A stretch of DNA of 64,000 nucleotides from Peronospora farinosa (GCA_947646735.1 CANTFK010000208.1:186001-250000); one strand, 5' to 3'. Shown: positions 49,442 to 61,339, counted from the first letter of the stretch. Notes: generated by a model from the sequence alone, not told the origin. Translations and numbers: made by a program.

Positions 49442-50743
49442 TTATGTCGTCGTACTCTGTGCTCGATACCCGTACAGCACATCACTTGAGGGCTTCAATT
49501 CTCCCTCCTTGCAGATCTCGTAGCACATTTTACAAACTCGAGTGTTGGCCGACCCCTTCTCGGTCTTGTTCTTCTCGCCACGGCGACGTGCCGGGAACGG
49601 CAGTATCTTGGCTCGCACGTGACTCGATGAGCAAGCTGAGCATAGCACGCGACCGCACATGCGGCAATGGTGTCTGCGCGATCCCAAGCAGCCAAACTTC
49701 TTGTTGCATTCCATGCACTTGGACCGTTCGCTGTCAGGGACCCACACCGGTGAGTGCATCACCTTGACCATGAGCTTTGTAAGTTGTTGCTTGTCCACTT
49801 TGTCAAAGACCGTCTTTCCCGACTCGTCTTTCAAGTCAAGTCTTGCTCCATGACGTACGAGTCTTGTCGCAATCTCGATCAAGCCTTTGTCCAATGCGAC
49901 ATGCAAGATCGTCGACTTGTCCACTGGTGCATTGACATTGGTGCGATATTGCAGCAAAATCTCCGTCATTGTCGGGTCGTCTCTCGTGGCTGTCAAGATG
50001 TGAACCCCCAGTGGCGTCTGATTGCGCATGTTGGGAAAATTCACATCAGCACCACATTCCAGCAGCAACTTGGTCATCTGACGAGATTTTGCTGCAGCCA
50101 AGTGCAATGCCGTGTTCCGTCGATTGTCTGCCACATTAACGATTGATCCTCGTAAATGTGGCATCAGCAACGCTTGTACGACATTCAAATGGCCACCTCT
50201 AATAGCAAAGTGCAGTGCCGTCTGGCCGTATACGGGATCACGTCGGAGGACATCGGTACCGGGTTGAATGACGAGAGCATTCACTAGGACGATATTTCCT
50301 GCTCTTGCTGCTTGTAGCAATGGCGGAAGACCGTCCGATATAAGACCTGCTGATGTCGGTCGTACGTTGTCTTTGTAAGCGTGCCCATAACTCTCGTCCA
50401 TACGCATGAGTGCATTACCCATTTCTGTTGCACGACCTGCAAGATTGTGCTCTCCGTAGCCATTTGGAGGCATCAAACTGTCTCGGAAACTGTTGCTTGC
50501 ACGCATATTGGTGAGATCAAAGCTGCTAGTTGGTTGGACGTGTTGACTGGCAAACGAAGGTAGAAATTCCACGTCTTCTTCGTCTCCTACGGAATAGGCT
50601 TTAAAGCTGGTCTCACTGTTGTTACTGTAGCTATGACTACTGCTATGAACGGGTACTGTAGCTACTACATACTTGGAGTATTGTGACTTGTCGTAGGAAA
50701 AAGTAGCAATGGGTTCATCAATATCAACTTCTAGAGCTGGCAT
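49442..50743 (-). CDS. Ankyrin-repeat protein with C-terminal FYVE domain
   Basis: Single exon, 433 residues. Residues ~140-330 hold five or so ankyrin repeats (YGQTALHFAIRGGHLNVVQALL, NTALHLAAAKSRQMTKLLLECGADVN, TILHVALDKGLIEIATRLVRHGA). Residues ~338-420 are a canonical FYVE zinc finger: WVPD, eight zinc-ligand Cys/His, RRHHCRMCG basic motif and RVCKMCYE. It should bind PI3P on endosomes. The first 135 residues look unstructured. Oomycetes have many FYVE multidomain proteins; the partners of this one are unknown. It is divergent from the DysF-FYVE-lipase gene across 2.1 kb. Confidence 0.88.
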   Translation of the reverse strand: MPALEVDIDEPIATFSYDKSQYSKYVVATVPVHSSSHSYSNNSETSFKAYSVGDEEDVEFLPSFASQHVQPTSSFDLTNMRASNSFRDSLMPPNGYGEHNLAGRATEMGNALMRMDESYGHAYKDNVRPTSAGLISDGLPPLLQAARAGNIVLVNALVIQPGTDVLRRDPVYGQTALHFAIRGGHLNVVQALLMPHLRGSIVNVADNRRNTALHLAAAKSRQMTKLLLECGADVNFPNMRNQTPLGVHILTATRDDPTMTEILLQYRTNVNAPVDKSTILHVALDKGLIEIATRLVRHGARLDLKDESGKTVFDKVDKQQLTKLMVKVMHSPVWVPDSERSKCMECNKKFGCLGSRRHHCRMCGRVLCSACSSSHVRAKILPFPARRRGEKNKTEKGSANTRVCKMCYEICKEGELKPSSDVLYGYRAQSTTT

Positions 50744-52853
50744 GATAATGAGAGAAGAAGAGAAAGTGACGAGAAGTGACTTGAAAGGGACGAGAAGTGA
50801 CTGGAAAGGGCTTTTCGATGGACTTCGGAAGTAGCGACTATAGGTCCTGACTGACTATAGAGTTATTCGAGTATGGAGCGACAGACTTAGAGAGTCTGTA
50901 TAGACAAGACATAGTTACTTAACAAATCTGTATGTAATGCAAGCTACGTAACAACTGGAGTTGACGTACAGTCGCCTAGTTATTTTAAGTGAAAGACTAA
51001 ACAAGTGTTTCAAATCATTTGAGAGCATAATGGCTCCATATATTATATTTCTTGGTTAAGGTCAGGCGTGTGACTAAACCACACAAAAATATCCAGTAAA
51101 AAGCTGGAATAAATGACGCAATCTGATACTTTGGGAAAAAGTCTCTAAGCGCTACTTAAGTTACTTAATCACTTGTATGGAGCAAAAACCCAACTTTTAT
51201 CGTTTGACTCTCCATACTGTAGTCACGTATTACGGCGAGTAGAGGGCGAATTAATTAATACATTTACATGATGAAACGGACAGTATCTGCTCTGCATGAA
51301 AGAGGTTTCAATAATGTAGCAGTCTCAATGGCTGGCACATATTGAGAACGGCTGTCTCAATTCTGTAGTTTGGCATGGGAAATTCGTTCCTTTTTAGTGC
51401 GATCGCTCGTCATATTCTAGTGATCAAATGTATATAGAATATGCTTGCAAAGCTTACCGTTTCCAGTGTCAACTGCTATATGATCACCTCATTTCTCTCT
51501 CCGAATACGTATATTTCATAGGACTTTTTCCCTCTTCAACTCGGGCAACAAAATAAACATTGTACATGTAGATGACGACCGTTTTTTGTTTGTTTTGTTT
51601 CAACAGCCAGGCGATTGTCATCATGCGCTCTATCAGATAAAACTTCTCATTTTGGGTCAGTAAGCGGTTATCGCACCACTAATTTATAGTGGTCACCGTT
51701 TGTAACTTTGTCATGAATCTAAGAATAGAGCTTCGAAGCGATTTAATGAAAGCTTGTTCATTAACAAAAAGACGCATGTCACGATGGTACGATCAACGAG
51801 GAGCTAGTGATCGTTTGTGGGTGTTTTAAAGAGCTCGGAATCGATGCAGGTGACTAGTGGGAGTCTTATGGTTGACATGTCGGAATGAAGGTAGTAAGTA
51901 ACACGCTAGTCGTGTCACACAAACATACGATGGGATGATTCGTGTTTGCTCAAGAACAGAATTCCACGAGTCTGTAGTTATAGTGCTGCTCTAGCAAACA
52001 GTGGTCGTCATTCTCGTACAAACTCTAAAGCAGTTGACAGACAACTTACGTCTTTCTTCGCCATCAGTATCCGCCAATGTCATCATCACCTCATGAAGTC
52101 TCTCAGGAAGATCCAGGTAAATACTTCATTTAACTTGCGTGTAAAACGGCTGAGTCGACGTCAAAGCATTTCACTTCGAATCCTTCGGCACAAAACTTCC
52201 TAGTGCTGCTCTTGTAACAAACCTCTAGCTATCTAAGAACTACCCATTCATAAAAGCATCTAAAAGCATCTCCATCTAAAATAGCCCATGTATATTAGTA
52301 ATAAAACTCACAACAAGATTTCTTACAAGGTTTAGCTTTTCTTCTTGCAAGATGTCTTTACCCACATAGCTCTCCTCTACTCGCAGTTGTAAAGCCTGCC
52401 AGGCGGTTCAATTGACAATCACTGTAGCGTTAAGATTGGTTAGACAGCAATGTGAATGACAATACGCCAAAGACTGAACTATTAAGAAACATTCCTTGAT
52501 AGAAGAATGCAGGGTATCTAATGTTAGACAGAAAGTATGTATCCGAAAATCAACAATGTACTACGCTCGCTTCTAGAAATTGTCCAGGGATCGTAAAGCC
52601 TGCACGTCATTACTAATTAGCTGTTGAATTAAACGAGTCACTGCAAGTAGACGGAAGCGACAGTAAGAACGAGATGGTACTTTTGTTTTATAAATATTAG
52701 GGTGATTATAATTCCAATTCGATTCAGAAAAGAATCGCTTCCTACTCTACATCAATTACAAACCTCTCTAACTTTATTACGTATGTTTTATTAAATAACT
52801 TCTTAAAAAGAGGCTCATTTCTCTAAAGTTGAAGAAAACGTTCTTATTTTCTC
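50744..52853. other. 2.1 kb divergent interval without a supportable gene
   Basis: Lies between two FYVE-protein genes transcribed away from each other. A frame at 51946-52203 on the plus strand is open for 85 codons but has no credible start or family. The sequence is moderately AT-rich. No repeats or RNA genes stand out. Confidence 0.5.
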
Positions 52854-55800
52854 ATGCTTGAGGTGGTTGAGAATCAACGATGGTATCCGATTATGGTGCG
52901 TCTGCGTCTCTATTATTATTAGTCACTGATCTGTCTCTTACAAAACTCACGCTTACGTGCTATTTTTTATCTCTTTTTAATGTTATTATAGGGCTGGACA
53001 ACGCATTTACAAGCAGAAGATCCTCCTGCCTGGTGTACTGTACATCAAGTAGCGTGTCCTAGTAAAGATGAACAGAAAAGTGTCATGTGGCAAGTTTACA
53101 AGGGTCAAGATTATGACGAGGAAGGCTGGCTCTATGGAGAGAAGTTTCAAGATACTTTAGGTCCCATGACACGTTCCAGTGTCGTCCGTACACGAGTTTG
53201 GATGGGATTTGAGACAGAAGAGCAGAAAGAAGCTGTGCTTGTTGCTACTGGAGCTGCAGGATCGACTTTTGGGGGTGAAGAAGCGTTGGAGACGAGTGAG
53301 AAGAATGACAAAGAGAAAGATGAGGAGGAAAGAAATGAAAAAGAAGATGCTGTGGCGGGGTGTGTGATAGAAGGAGTGGAGAGTGATCAGTCCGCACGGA
53401 ATGCTGAGAATACAAGAGATGACGACTTATCTTCATTGACTGAGAGTGATGCAACGACCAATGTCGATGGCTCATCGAGTTCATCGGGTTTTTTCGAAAG
53501 AATTTCGTCGGCTGCATTATTTTTGCCATCGTCAGCATTTAATTTGGCTGGGTCATCATCGAAGCAAGCAGTGTATGGAACGGTGCAATCGATAAAGGAA
53601 GCGTCACTTTTTGGGTTTGAGATGGCACAGGCGGCTACTACAGCTGCAATTTCGTCGGAACCACAAATTTCGTTGATTCACAAAGGACAAAAGCACGTTG
53701 ATGTGGAAAATGACGCGAAGGTTCTGTCCATGTTATCAAAGCGATTCCCAGATCTGTCACCGTATCAGCGATCAATGGTGACGTGCTGCGAAGGCGATAT
53801 TGTGAATTATGTGTCTCCTCCAGAACTAACTGTGTCAAAACGCTGCAAGGAATGCAATATCGAGTTTGGTATGACTAAGTTTCGTTATCAATGTGGCTAC
53901 TGCTCTGAATCGTTCTGCAGAACTCATTTGCCAGAGTCCGCTATCATTCGCGCGTATGGTTGCACAGCTCCATCGAAAGTGTGCATGAATTGTTATTCCG
54001 TTTTGATGGAGAAGATAGACCAGCAGCTTGTCCAATGGCGCATTGAGCGTGTAAAAGACTACCTCAGTGACAAGCTTATTCTGTACTACAACACAGCCAC
54101 CGACACAGCTGTTGACAAGATTATGCGTGCTGCTGAAGGCACACTTGTCGCGGCCAGGTCTGCTCCAATTGGTGCAGCGGCGAAAATGGCTGTCGTGAGT
54201 GCCGATTTCTTGCGTAAATACGGCAGGGCTGGATTGCTTGGTTTTATTCTGCGCAATGAGTTTATGCAGTCATTTTCGACATTGAAAGGTTTGCTGGGCG
54301 ACCTGGGTGATCTTGGCTTTCAAGATGCGGCCATTGGCGCATATTACTTCATGGCGATGAATCGTGGAGAACGTGGCGCACAACCTGAAAAGGAGAAGGT
54401 AAGCCATAACGGATGTGAGCCAGTCTCGGACGAGCTTTTGTCAAAGGTGCTTAAGTACGCACCGTTAGCATTGCACGGCATCTACGAGTCAGACGTCTTG
54501 GATGTCCAGCGCATTAGCAGGTTGCAAGGATTCTCTTTGATTTATGCACATGTTCAAGACCAAGACATTCGGCACCCTTCCTTTGCGCTGCTGGGTAACA
54601 AGGAAACGAAGACGGCACTTGTCTTGATTCGAGGCTCCAAATCTGTTCAAGATGCACTGACGGATATTCAGGCTTACCCTGAGGAGATCGGTTTGTCTGC
54701 GGCAGGTGCGCCTCAGAGCGAAGCAACCGGTGGTTTTGTTGATGCGTTCGCACATAATGGCATGCTCAAAGCTGTCATGTGGATCAAGGATCGTATTGTC
54801 AAATCGTTACGTGTGCTACACATTGAAGGCTATCATATTGTGTTTGCAGGTCATTCCTTGGGAGCTGGCTGTGCGGCGCTGCTGTCAGTCATGTTGCAGA
54901 AAGAGTTCGCGGATCTTGAATGTTTTGCGTACGCTGTCCCTGCTTGTGTAAATTTGAGTGTCGCCGAGTCTTGCAACGATTTCGTCCATTCAATTGTGCT
55001 TCGAGACGATATTGTGCCTCGTGCCAAGGCTTCTAATGTTCTCAAACTTGTTGATGAGCTGAAGAACTTCAAAGGATATTGGCGTGACACGGCATCTGAA
55101 GATTTGGAGGCGTTTAAGGAGCGGGCAAAGACGATTTGGGCACCAAGAAATCGTGAGTGGGCCAAGGAGGCGGCTAATCAACGAAAGGGGAAGCTTGCTA
55201 TGAGGGATGAACCAGCTGATCAAAGGAAGACAAATTCTCCAAAAGAAAGACCCACCTTAGCTGAGAAAAAAGCAGAAGCGGTCAGTAGAGAAGAAAGCGT
55301 CTCGTCCTGGACACTTACACGAACAAACCTGATCGACCAACTTGACAAAGCCGGTGAAAAAAGCAGTGAAGAAGAAGCTTTAGAGCCATCAATCGAGACG
55401 CGCCAAGAGGAAGAAATTATGATTGCGGAGTTGGCAACGGTCTTGGTTGAGAATCCGAGAGAGCTTTATATCCCTGGCAAAGTGACGCACATTTTTTTTC
55501 ACAAAGGAATTTTCGAAGCTGTACACGTTGACCGCAAGTGTGAAGAGCTGTCACACATTCCGGTGCAACAGAACATGCTGAGCGACCACCTAGGTCGCAA
55601 TTATTTAAGCGCACTACGTATTGTCCGTGATGCACGTCGTGTCAAGCCTACACTACCAGAGTGGGTGCCTTTCAGCACGAAGACCCGCTGCATGTGCTGT
55701 GATTCGCCTTTTACATGGAACTCAACGTCTTCTAGTGAGGCACAGCAGAACCGTGACCAGCACAATTGCCGACGTTGCGGTGCTCTTGTCTGCGAAGGTT

Positions 55801-55883
55801 GTTCCGAGAAATTCAAGTCAATCCCAGAGTTTGGAATCAATGTGCCAGTTCGCGTATGCGATCGTTGCAATTACGAGGCTTGA
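52854..55883 (+). CDS. DysF-FYVE-class 3 lipase-FYVE protein (diacylglycerol-lipase-like)
   Basis: Two exons, 52854-52895 and 52992-55883, give 977 residues. The tiny first exon encodes MLEVVENQRWYPIM, which joins GWTTHLQAEDPPAW to form the ENQR...GW...PAW pattern of a dysferlin/peroxin (DysF) N-motif. EGWLYGEKF and RTRVW supply the DysF C-motif at residues ~60-85. Residues ~298-345 are a first FYVE-like zinc finger (CKECNIEFGMTKFRYQCGYC) lacking the usual RHHCR basic motif. The alpha/beta hydrolase core has the lipase-3 elbow GHSLGAG near residue 635, preceded by ALVLIRGSKS, with Asp in LRDDIVPR and a later His. The last ~70 residues are a second zinc finger (QHNCRRCGALVCEGC). Class 3 lipases of this type include DAG lipases. 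Recruitment to PI3P membranes is inference. Confidence 0.85.
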
Positions 55884-56005
55884 ATTCAATCTGAGCATTC
55901 TAACGGTGAATCTAGTGGCAAAACAATATTCTTGAGGCTTAAGGCTTCGCTTTATCAACCGTTTTTTTCATAGTGTAAACACTTCGTTCTTCTTCTGACA
56001 CGATC

Positions 56006-56233
56006 ATGGGCTCTAGCGCTGTGTACATTGCAGTGTACTGCTTTGTAGTATCGGTGATGCTACTATTGGCTGGCTACGGCTACTGGGCTTGGCGAGAATA
56101 TCGATGCGCCATGCACGACGCTTTGTCGAGACAACATGAACGGGACGTCGAGTTGGGAGAACGCATGGAGCAAAACAATTACTGGGGTCGGACCAAACCT
56201 CAAGCTGCAACCAGTATGCACAATCATCTTTGA
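56006..56233 (+). CDS. Small single-pass membrane protein, unknown
   Basis: A 75-residue intronless frame starting 122 bases after the lipase stop. A strong hydrophobic helix fills residues ~5-30 (VYIAVYCFVVSVMLLLAGYG), ending in aromatic and basic residues (YWAWREYR). A hydrophilic tail rich in Arg, Glu, Gln and His follows. I do not recognise a family. The hydrophobic profile and ATG context favour a real gene over chance. Confidence 0.5.
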   Translation: MGSSAVYIAVYCFVVSVMLLLAGYGYWAWREYRCAMHDALSRQHERDVELGERMEQNNYWGRTKPQAATSMHNHL

Positions 56234-56765
56234 ATCTCTCAATGACCGATGGCGTTATCCTTGTCCGTTGAGATGGTTTCATTTGGTTCTCAGTCAGGAT
56301 TTGCATCAATAATTGAGTTCTTGGATGTCATGGATTCCTGAAGTAAAACTTCTGCTTCACTACGAGAAAGCGATCGCAGGAGCGCCTGTGTGCCGGCTTG
56401 TCGAAACAAGAAAATAACACTTTGGATGCGAGCGCATGACGTTTTTTGGGAGTCCATGAGCCATGGCAAATTGCTATAGAACACCAAGGTTCGCAGCTGG
56501 TTTTTGCGCCCTTCGTCCATGTTAAATGGCAAAGTAAACCGATAGCTCCGCAAACATTGATCGATTTTTGTCAATCAGCTGAAGAAACTCATTTGGCTTG
56601 TATCAAGATACGCGTTAAACTCATTCATTTCATGTAGTATCAGTTCTACAGTTGAAACAGTTGACATATACGTTGGCATGGGCAAGTAGTACGCCAACAC
56701 AAAAGCAGCATTCAGAAATCAATGGTCCGGCTTTCAAACAATACAAAAAGCATTTGAGAGCTCAC
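56234..56765. other. Convergent interval with one doubtful minus-strand frame
   Basis: Contains an ATG-started minus-strand frame of about 77 codons, 56290-56520 (MDEGRKNQLRTLVFYSN...). Upstream of its ATG an in-frame TGA is preceded by another open stretch. The plus strand is open here as well. I cannot decide whether any of these is a gene. Confidence 0.4.
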
Positions 56766-57767
56766 CTAAAGATTACTGTCCGTCTCATCAAAAGCCTCAT
56801 CAATCTTGTCCCATAGTGAATTTGCGGCAGTAAACTGATCCGTGGATGGATCGATCTCAAATCGGATAATACGTTGCTTTGAAGGTACGTGAATATCTAC
56901 TTTCATAGACACAACTTGTCACTATTGTCAACACGTGAAGCTTCGTATTATATATTACTTACCTCCAGCAACCTTCGAGTCACTAAAGTCCCATCGAATT
57001 CCTGTCACCGAAGCATAAAGACTCATTTGGTTTCTAAATAGCACAAACCCCACATGTTAAAAGACAGCAACATTTTCTACGTCCACTAATGTCACGTACT
57101 TTGCCACTGGAATATCGTTCTGATGAGCAGCATTAAACTGTAACAACTCCTGTCTCGCCTCTTCATATTTCTCCAGCAATACATCCAGCGACCCTTTAGA
57201 CGTCGTAAAATTCAAAAAAAGAGGCAAAGAAAATCATCCATGAAGCAGGTTAAGGAGAACCACGACGGTCTATAATGTCAACTACTGTAAATTTCACAAA
57301 ACATGAAAAATAGTCCAAAAATCCAAGTAAAAAAATGACAATGACAAGGATATTGTTCGTTCAATCGAAAACGGTCGAGCTGCAAAGTCATGTCTCTTTT
57401 AATGGCGTCTAACTCCTGCAGACGCTTGTGCAGCTGCTCATTCCGTTCCTTGGCTGCTTGTTCCTTCTCCTCCCATTCGTTCAAGTTTGCGCGCAGGTCT
57501 AATCAGATTATTTAATAATAAGAATCAGAAGAAAAAAAAAACCGTTTTGCAAAATATTATATATTACTTACGAGCGAGCAATTTCTGAGTCGAGCTCTGG
57601 CGGGTGTAAAAGGTGTTGGCAATGTCTTTGCGTTTCTGTATCAGCACACGCAGACGGTGTGCATCTTTGGGTGCATCATTATGGAACATTCCTTCCAGCT
57701 GGCCACATATCTCTTGCACTTCCTGCCACGACAGACCATTGCCATTATCAGCCACCACTTTGTCCAT
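56766..57767 (-). CDS. SPC24: Spc24-like subunit of the NDC80 kinetochore complex
   Basis: About five exons on the reverse strand: 57572-57767, one from 57498 down to about 57340, one from 57193, one near 57030, and the last ending at 56766. The N-terminal two thirds are coiled coil (NEWEEKEQAAKERNEQLHKRL, ELDAIKRDMTLQLDRF). The C-terminal globular part reads SLYASVTGIRWDF, then KVAGVDIHVPSK, then FEIDP, then ANSLWDKIDEAF. That is the Spc24 pattern (YxxVxxIxWDY ... LD ... F..xLW.LID). Spc24 pairs with Spc25 and links the NDC80 rod to the inner kinetochore. These subunits are very divergent, so the call rests on the C-terminal motif and coiled-coil layout. The second exon's donor is uncertain. 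Confidence 0.6.
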
Positions 57768-57901
57768 TTTTTTATCTTTATATATTTCAAACTTGTTTTA
57801 AACCATAACTGATACCTGATCTGATATAGTCTGTCCAATTCTGAGTCAACGATACAAATATACCAAATTCTAGTCCACATTGTTAGTGCCAATCAGTAAA
57901 A

Positions 57902-60900
57902 ATGTCGTTCCGATCGCTGTTGGAAGCGGCGATGGGGGACGCGCAAGAGCTCCCACAGGACGAAGTGGGACGAATTGATGCACGAATGAACATGATGGAC
58001 GATGTATTTGAACGTTCCGATGGTAAAAACGTTTTAAAATCAATACAAAATAGAGATTTTTAGCTGATTTGTGGGAATAATTTTCGTCATTAGGTCCTGC
58101 TGAAGAGAGTGACGATGCATACGTTCCTCATTCCAGTGGAGAAGGAGGGGGGAGAGGAGGAGAAGGAGGAGAAGAAGGAGGAGAAGGAGGAGAAGGAGGA
58201 GAGGAAGAAGTTGATTCGGACATTGAACGGCAATTGTGGGGAAAATCTCGTAAGCGCCGAAGACGAGGACAAGGGCGACAACGACGACGTGGTGGCCACA
58301 TTGGTAAACGAAGTGTTACAGCCACTAAAATGCCACTGGAGCTGGCTAATGTACTAGGTGAAGCTAATATGCTCTACGCATCCCATCAGTATGATGAGGC
58401 TATTATGCTGCTAAAGGATTTTATCAAGAAAGCACCGACAATTCCAGACCCATATCATACGCTGGGTATGATTTATGAAGACCGACAGGATCGTACGAAG
58501 GCTCTGCAGTTCTTTTTGATTGCTTGCACACTGACGCCACAGGATGCTGAGCTTTGGAAGCGGGTGGGGCGCATTGCAAAGGACGAGAAGAACTTTGATC
58601 AGGCACTGTTTTGTTTCAAGAAAGCTAGCAGCGCTGACTCGAAAGATAAAGAGGCACTATTTAGTTATGCGGAATTGTGTCGTGAACAAGGCGATAATCG
58701 ACGAGCAGCTGAGGTTTTTAAGAAACTGACTGTGCTTATACCGAATGACCTGTCACTGTGGATTCAAATCGCGGAGGCGTACCATTGCAACGACCAAGAA
58801 GATGAAGCAGTTGACGCGCTCAAAATGTGTATCGAAAAGGCTGCAACGCTGGACCCTACGCGGAATTTGCACTCTTCGAAGTACGAGCTCAATGCTGTGA
58901 ATATGCTTGCAGACTTATACATTACACTCAAAAAGTATCGCGAAGCCATTGGCGTGATTCACCACCTCCACGCTCGATATGCCTCAGCTCAGGACGCTGA
59001 CCAGGTTGAGGGCGACCCGGGTGGCTTGCCACTGGACATTGCTGTGAAGTACGGTATCTGTCACCTTTTCGAGCGAGACTTTGCCACGGCTGAGTCCATG
59101 TTCACGCATTTATACGCCCAGGATGTGGAAGTGTTTGGTGACTTGTATCTTGACGTGGCTGACGCTTACATTGCGCTTGGAGATCAGGACCGCGAGGCTG
59201 CAGCAATTCTTCAGCAGCTACTAGGCCGAGAAGAATTTCCCATAGAGCAGATCTGGATTAAGTTTGCCGCCTGCCATGACCGTCTGGGTATCTACGAGAC
59301 TGCTGTGGAGTATTACGAAAAAGCTTTGGCGCACCAACGCACATCGCCAGACTTGTCTGTATGTCCAGAGCTAATGTTGCAGGCAATGCAAGCCACGCGG
59401 AAGAAAAATTGCCCGTTAGATGGGATCAAATTATTGGAAACATATTTGCCAGAGACAATGCAACCTCCCATTCGACCTTATTGGATCAACACTTTACGAA
59501 AACGTAAGGACCAAGATGCAGCTTCTGCACAAGGAGACGACAATGGAAAATACTTGAAGAATGATGGTGATAGTGACGCTGATGAAGTGGAAGCGGACGA
59601 TGATGAAGACGATGCTGACGACCAAAGTAGAATGGAAATGGCCCATGATCCATCGTTGTCAGTAGATGCTATGGAAAATGGCATTCGCCTGAAGCTGCTG
59701 ATTGAGTTGGGCCACCTAAAAAAGCTATCGGGTGAGGCCGAAGTGCTTTGCCAAGTCGGTATTCCCATAATCCTCACATCTCTCAGCCAAACATCATTTC
59801 GCTTATCTGGTCGTGTAAAAAACCCACTGGTAGAACCTCACGATGTAATTTCGGAGAGCGATGCGCAGTCCATGGGTTTCCAGGTGTTGAAATCTGAGTA
59901 TCTTGTGGACATCACGGACTCGCGACAGCGTGAATCATTCATGGGGATTGTCATGCGCGTGGCACAGCAAATTGTGATTTCTCGTGCTCTTGGCGAGCAG
60001 CAATACTACAACTTGGTGATCGACATTGCGCAAACGCTCACCGAGCTAGGCAAGTATGTGGCAGCGATCGAGCTGCTGACGGACGTGAATACATCTGACA
60101 AAATTTCCAAGCCTACTCTGCGCTTCGAGCTGCGCTTCTTAGCGCTTGTGGTTGCTCTTGAGTTTAAGGAAAACCGCATGGCGTACGAGTGTGCACGGTT
60201 GAACATTATGGAGGACCCGCATAACCTGGGCTACTGGAATTTGTTTTCGCGCGTGATCGCTATCACAGGTGTATTTTCGTGGCACCAGAAATTTCTGGCA
60301 AAGTTGTTGCGTGATGCCCCTGAGAGCTACCCAGCCATTTTGCTTGCTGGCCACCAGTCATCAGCTTGGGATATCGCATCACTGACGGTGGGTGAGCTGA
60401 CACTTGCTCACCAAAAGCACCCGAACGATCCTCTCACTATTTTCTGCATCGGACTAGCCTTCCTATCTGCGTCTATGCAGCGAACTATCAACGACAGGCA
60501 GCACACTGTGGCAAAGGCTTTTGCGTTCTTGCAACAGTATGAACGCGTCCGTATCACCGCCCCGAGTGACATTTCGCCGAATATTCGTCAAGTTGAGGCC
60601 TGGTACAACATTGGCCGCGCTCACCAGCAACTGGTACGTCTCGTGATGTGTTCATGGTTCGTATCGTACCCATCAGGTGTTCCGTTTTCTGACTTTAGTG
60701 GCTGCATGTGATGATGGTTTTATTCCAGGGGTTGTTTCACCTAGCTATCGCAATGTATGAGCGAGTGCTACGATTTTTTGAGACGTGCAAGAAGCAGAAG
60801 CACGACGTGCCCCCACAATATTTGCTCTGTAGAGAAACAGCTTACAATCTGTCGCTCATTTACAAGCAAAGGTGCGTTTTCTGGTCACAAAGTTATCGGT

Positions 60901-61022
60901 CGTCATGACACAATTCTAACTTTTTGCCTGAGTTGAAATTGATATTTTTTTCGATTCCGACATGTAGTGGAGCCAACGACCTGGCGAGGTACCTCATTGC
61001 AAAATATTTAACAATTGGTTGA
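57902..61022 (+). CDS. GTF3C3: TFIIIC TPR subunit (TFC4/GTF3C3-like)
   Basis: Four exons, 57902-58022, 58094-60633, 60729-60871 and 60968-61022, give 952 residues. After an acidic Gly/Glu-rich segment (encoded by a GGA repeat) and a basic patch (KSRKRRRRGQGRQRRRGG) come arrays of tetratricopeptide repeats, for example MLYASHQYDEAIMLLKDFIK and PYHTLGMIYEDRQDRTKALQFF. An acidic linker splits them, and a second TPR block runs to the end (AYNLSLIYKQSGANDLARYL). This layout matches the tau131/Sfc4/TFIIIC102 subunit. It bridges TFIIIC bound at tRNA and 5S promoters to TFIIIB for RNA polymerase III initiation. Its start codon is about 135 bases from the divergent Spc24-like start. Confidence 0.87.
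58138..58205 (+). repeat. Coding (GGAGAA)n-type purine repeat
   Basis: A degenerate GGA/GAA triplet array inside exon 2 of the TFIIIC gene, encoding alternating Gly and Glu. It is in frame and multiples of three would be tolerated. It is likely length-polymorphic. Confidence 0.85.
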
Positions 61023-61339
61023 ACATTTTACAAATGTTCGAGTTCGAGGAGAAGGACCAATAGTTGTTTCTCTTGTCTAGTTCAGCGAATTAGTTTCGTG
61101 TAAATATCACTAATTTTGGGACGCCACCTCTAATGAATTAAACAGTAAATGACAATAGGATTTGGCATCCACATTACCACGATTTTCGAAAAAAAGTTGC
61201 TTTTTATAATTACAACCTTTTTAGCAAAAAACATTTTTTTTCGTTAAACCGATAAAAAACTGCTTTTTGCTAATAAGCGTGTTAAAACAAATGCTTTTTC
61301 CGAAGGGATTACGTTTTATCATTAAAACTTATACGTAAA
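61023..61339. other. AT-rich intergenic interval
   Basis: About 320 bases between the TFIIIC and dynein LIC genes, both plus strand, with T- and A-rich runs (acattttttttcg near 61230). No gene seen. Confidence 0.5.

Noticed and set aside
52880..52895. Start of the lipase gene at the ATG at 52880
   Set aside because: That frame cannot be spliced into GWTTHLQ with a sound donor. The ATG at 52854 gives ENQRWYPIM, which completes the DysF motif at phase 0 with donor GTGCGT.
56446..56637. 63-codon plus-strand frame
   Set aside because: It has no ATG start and overlaps a better minus-strand frame. Neither has a known family.
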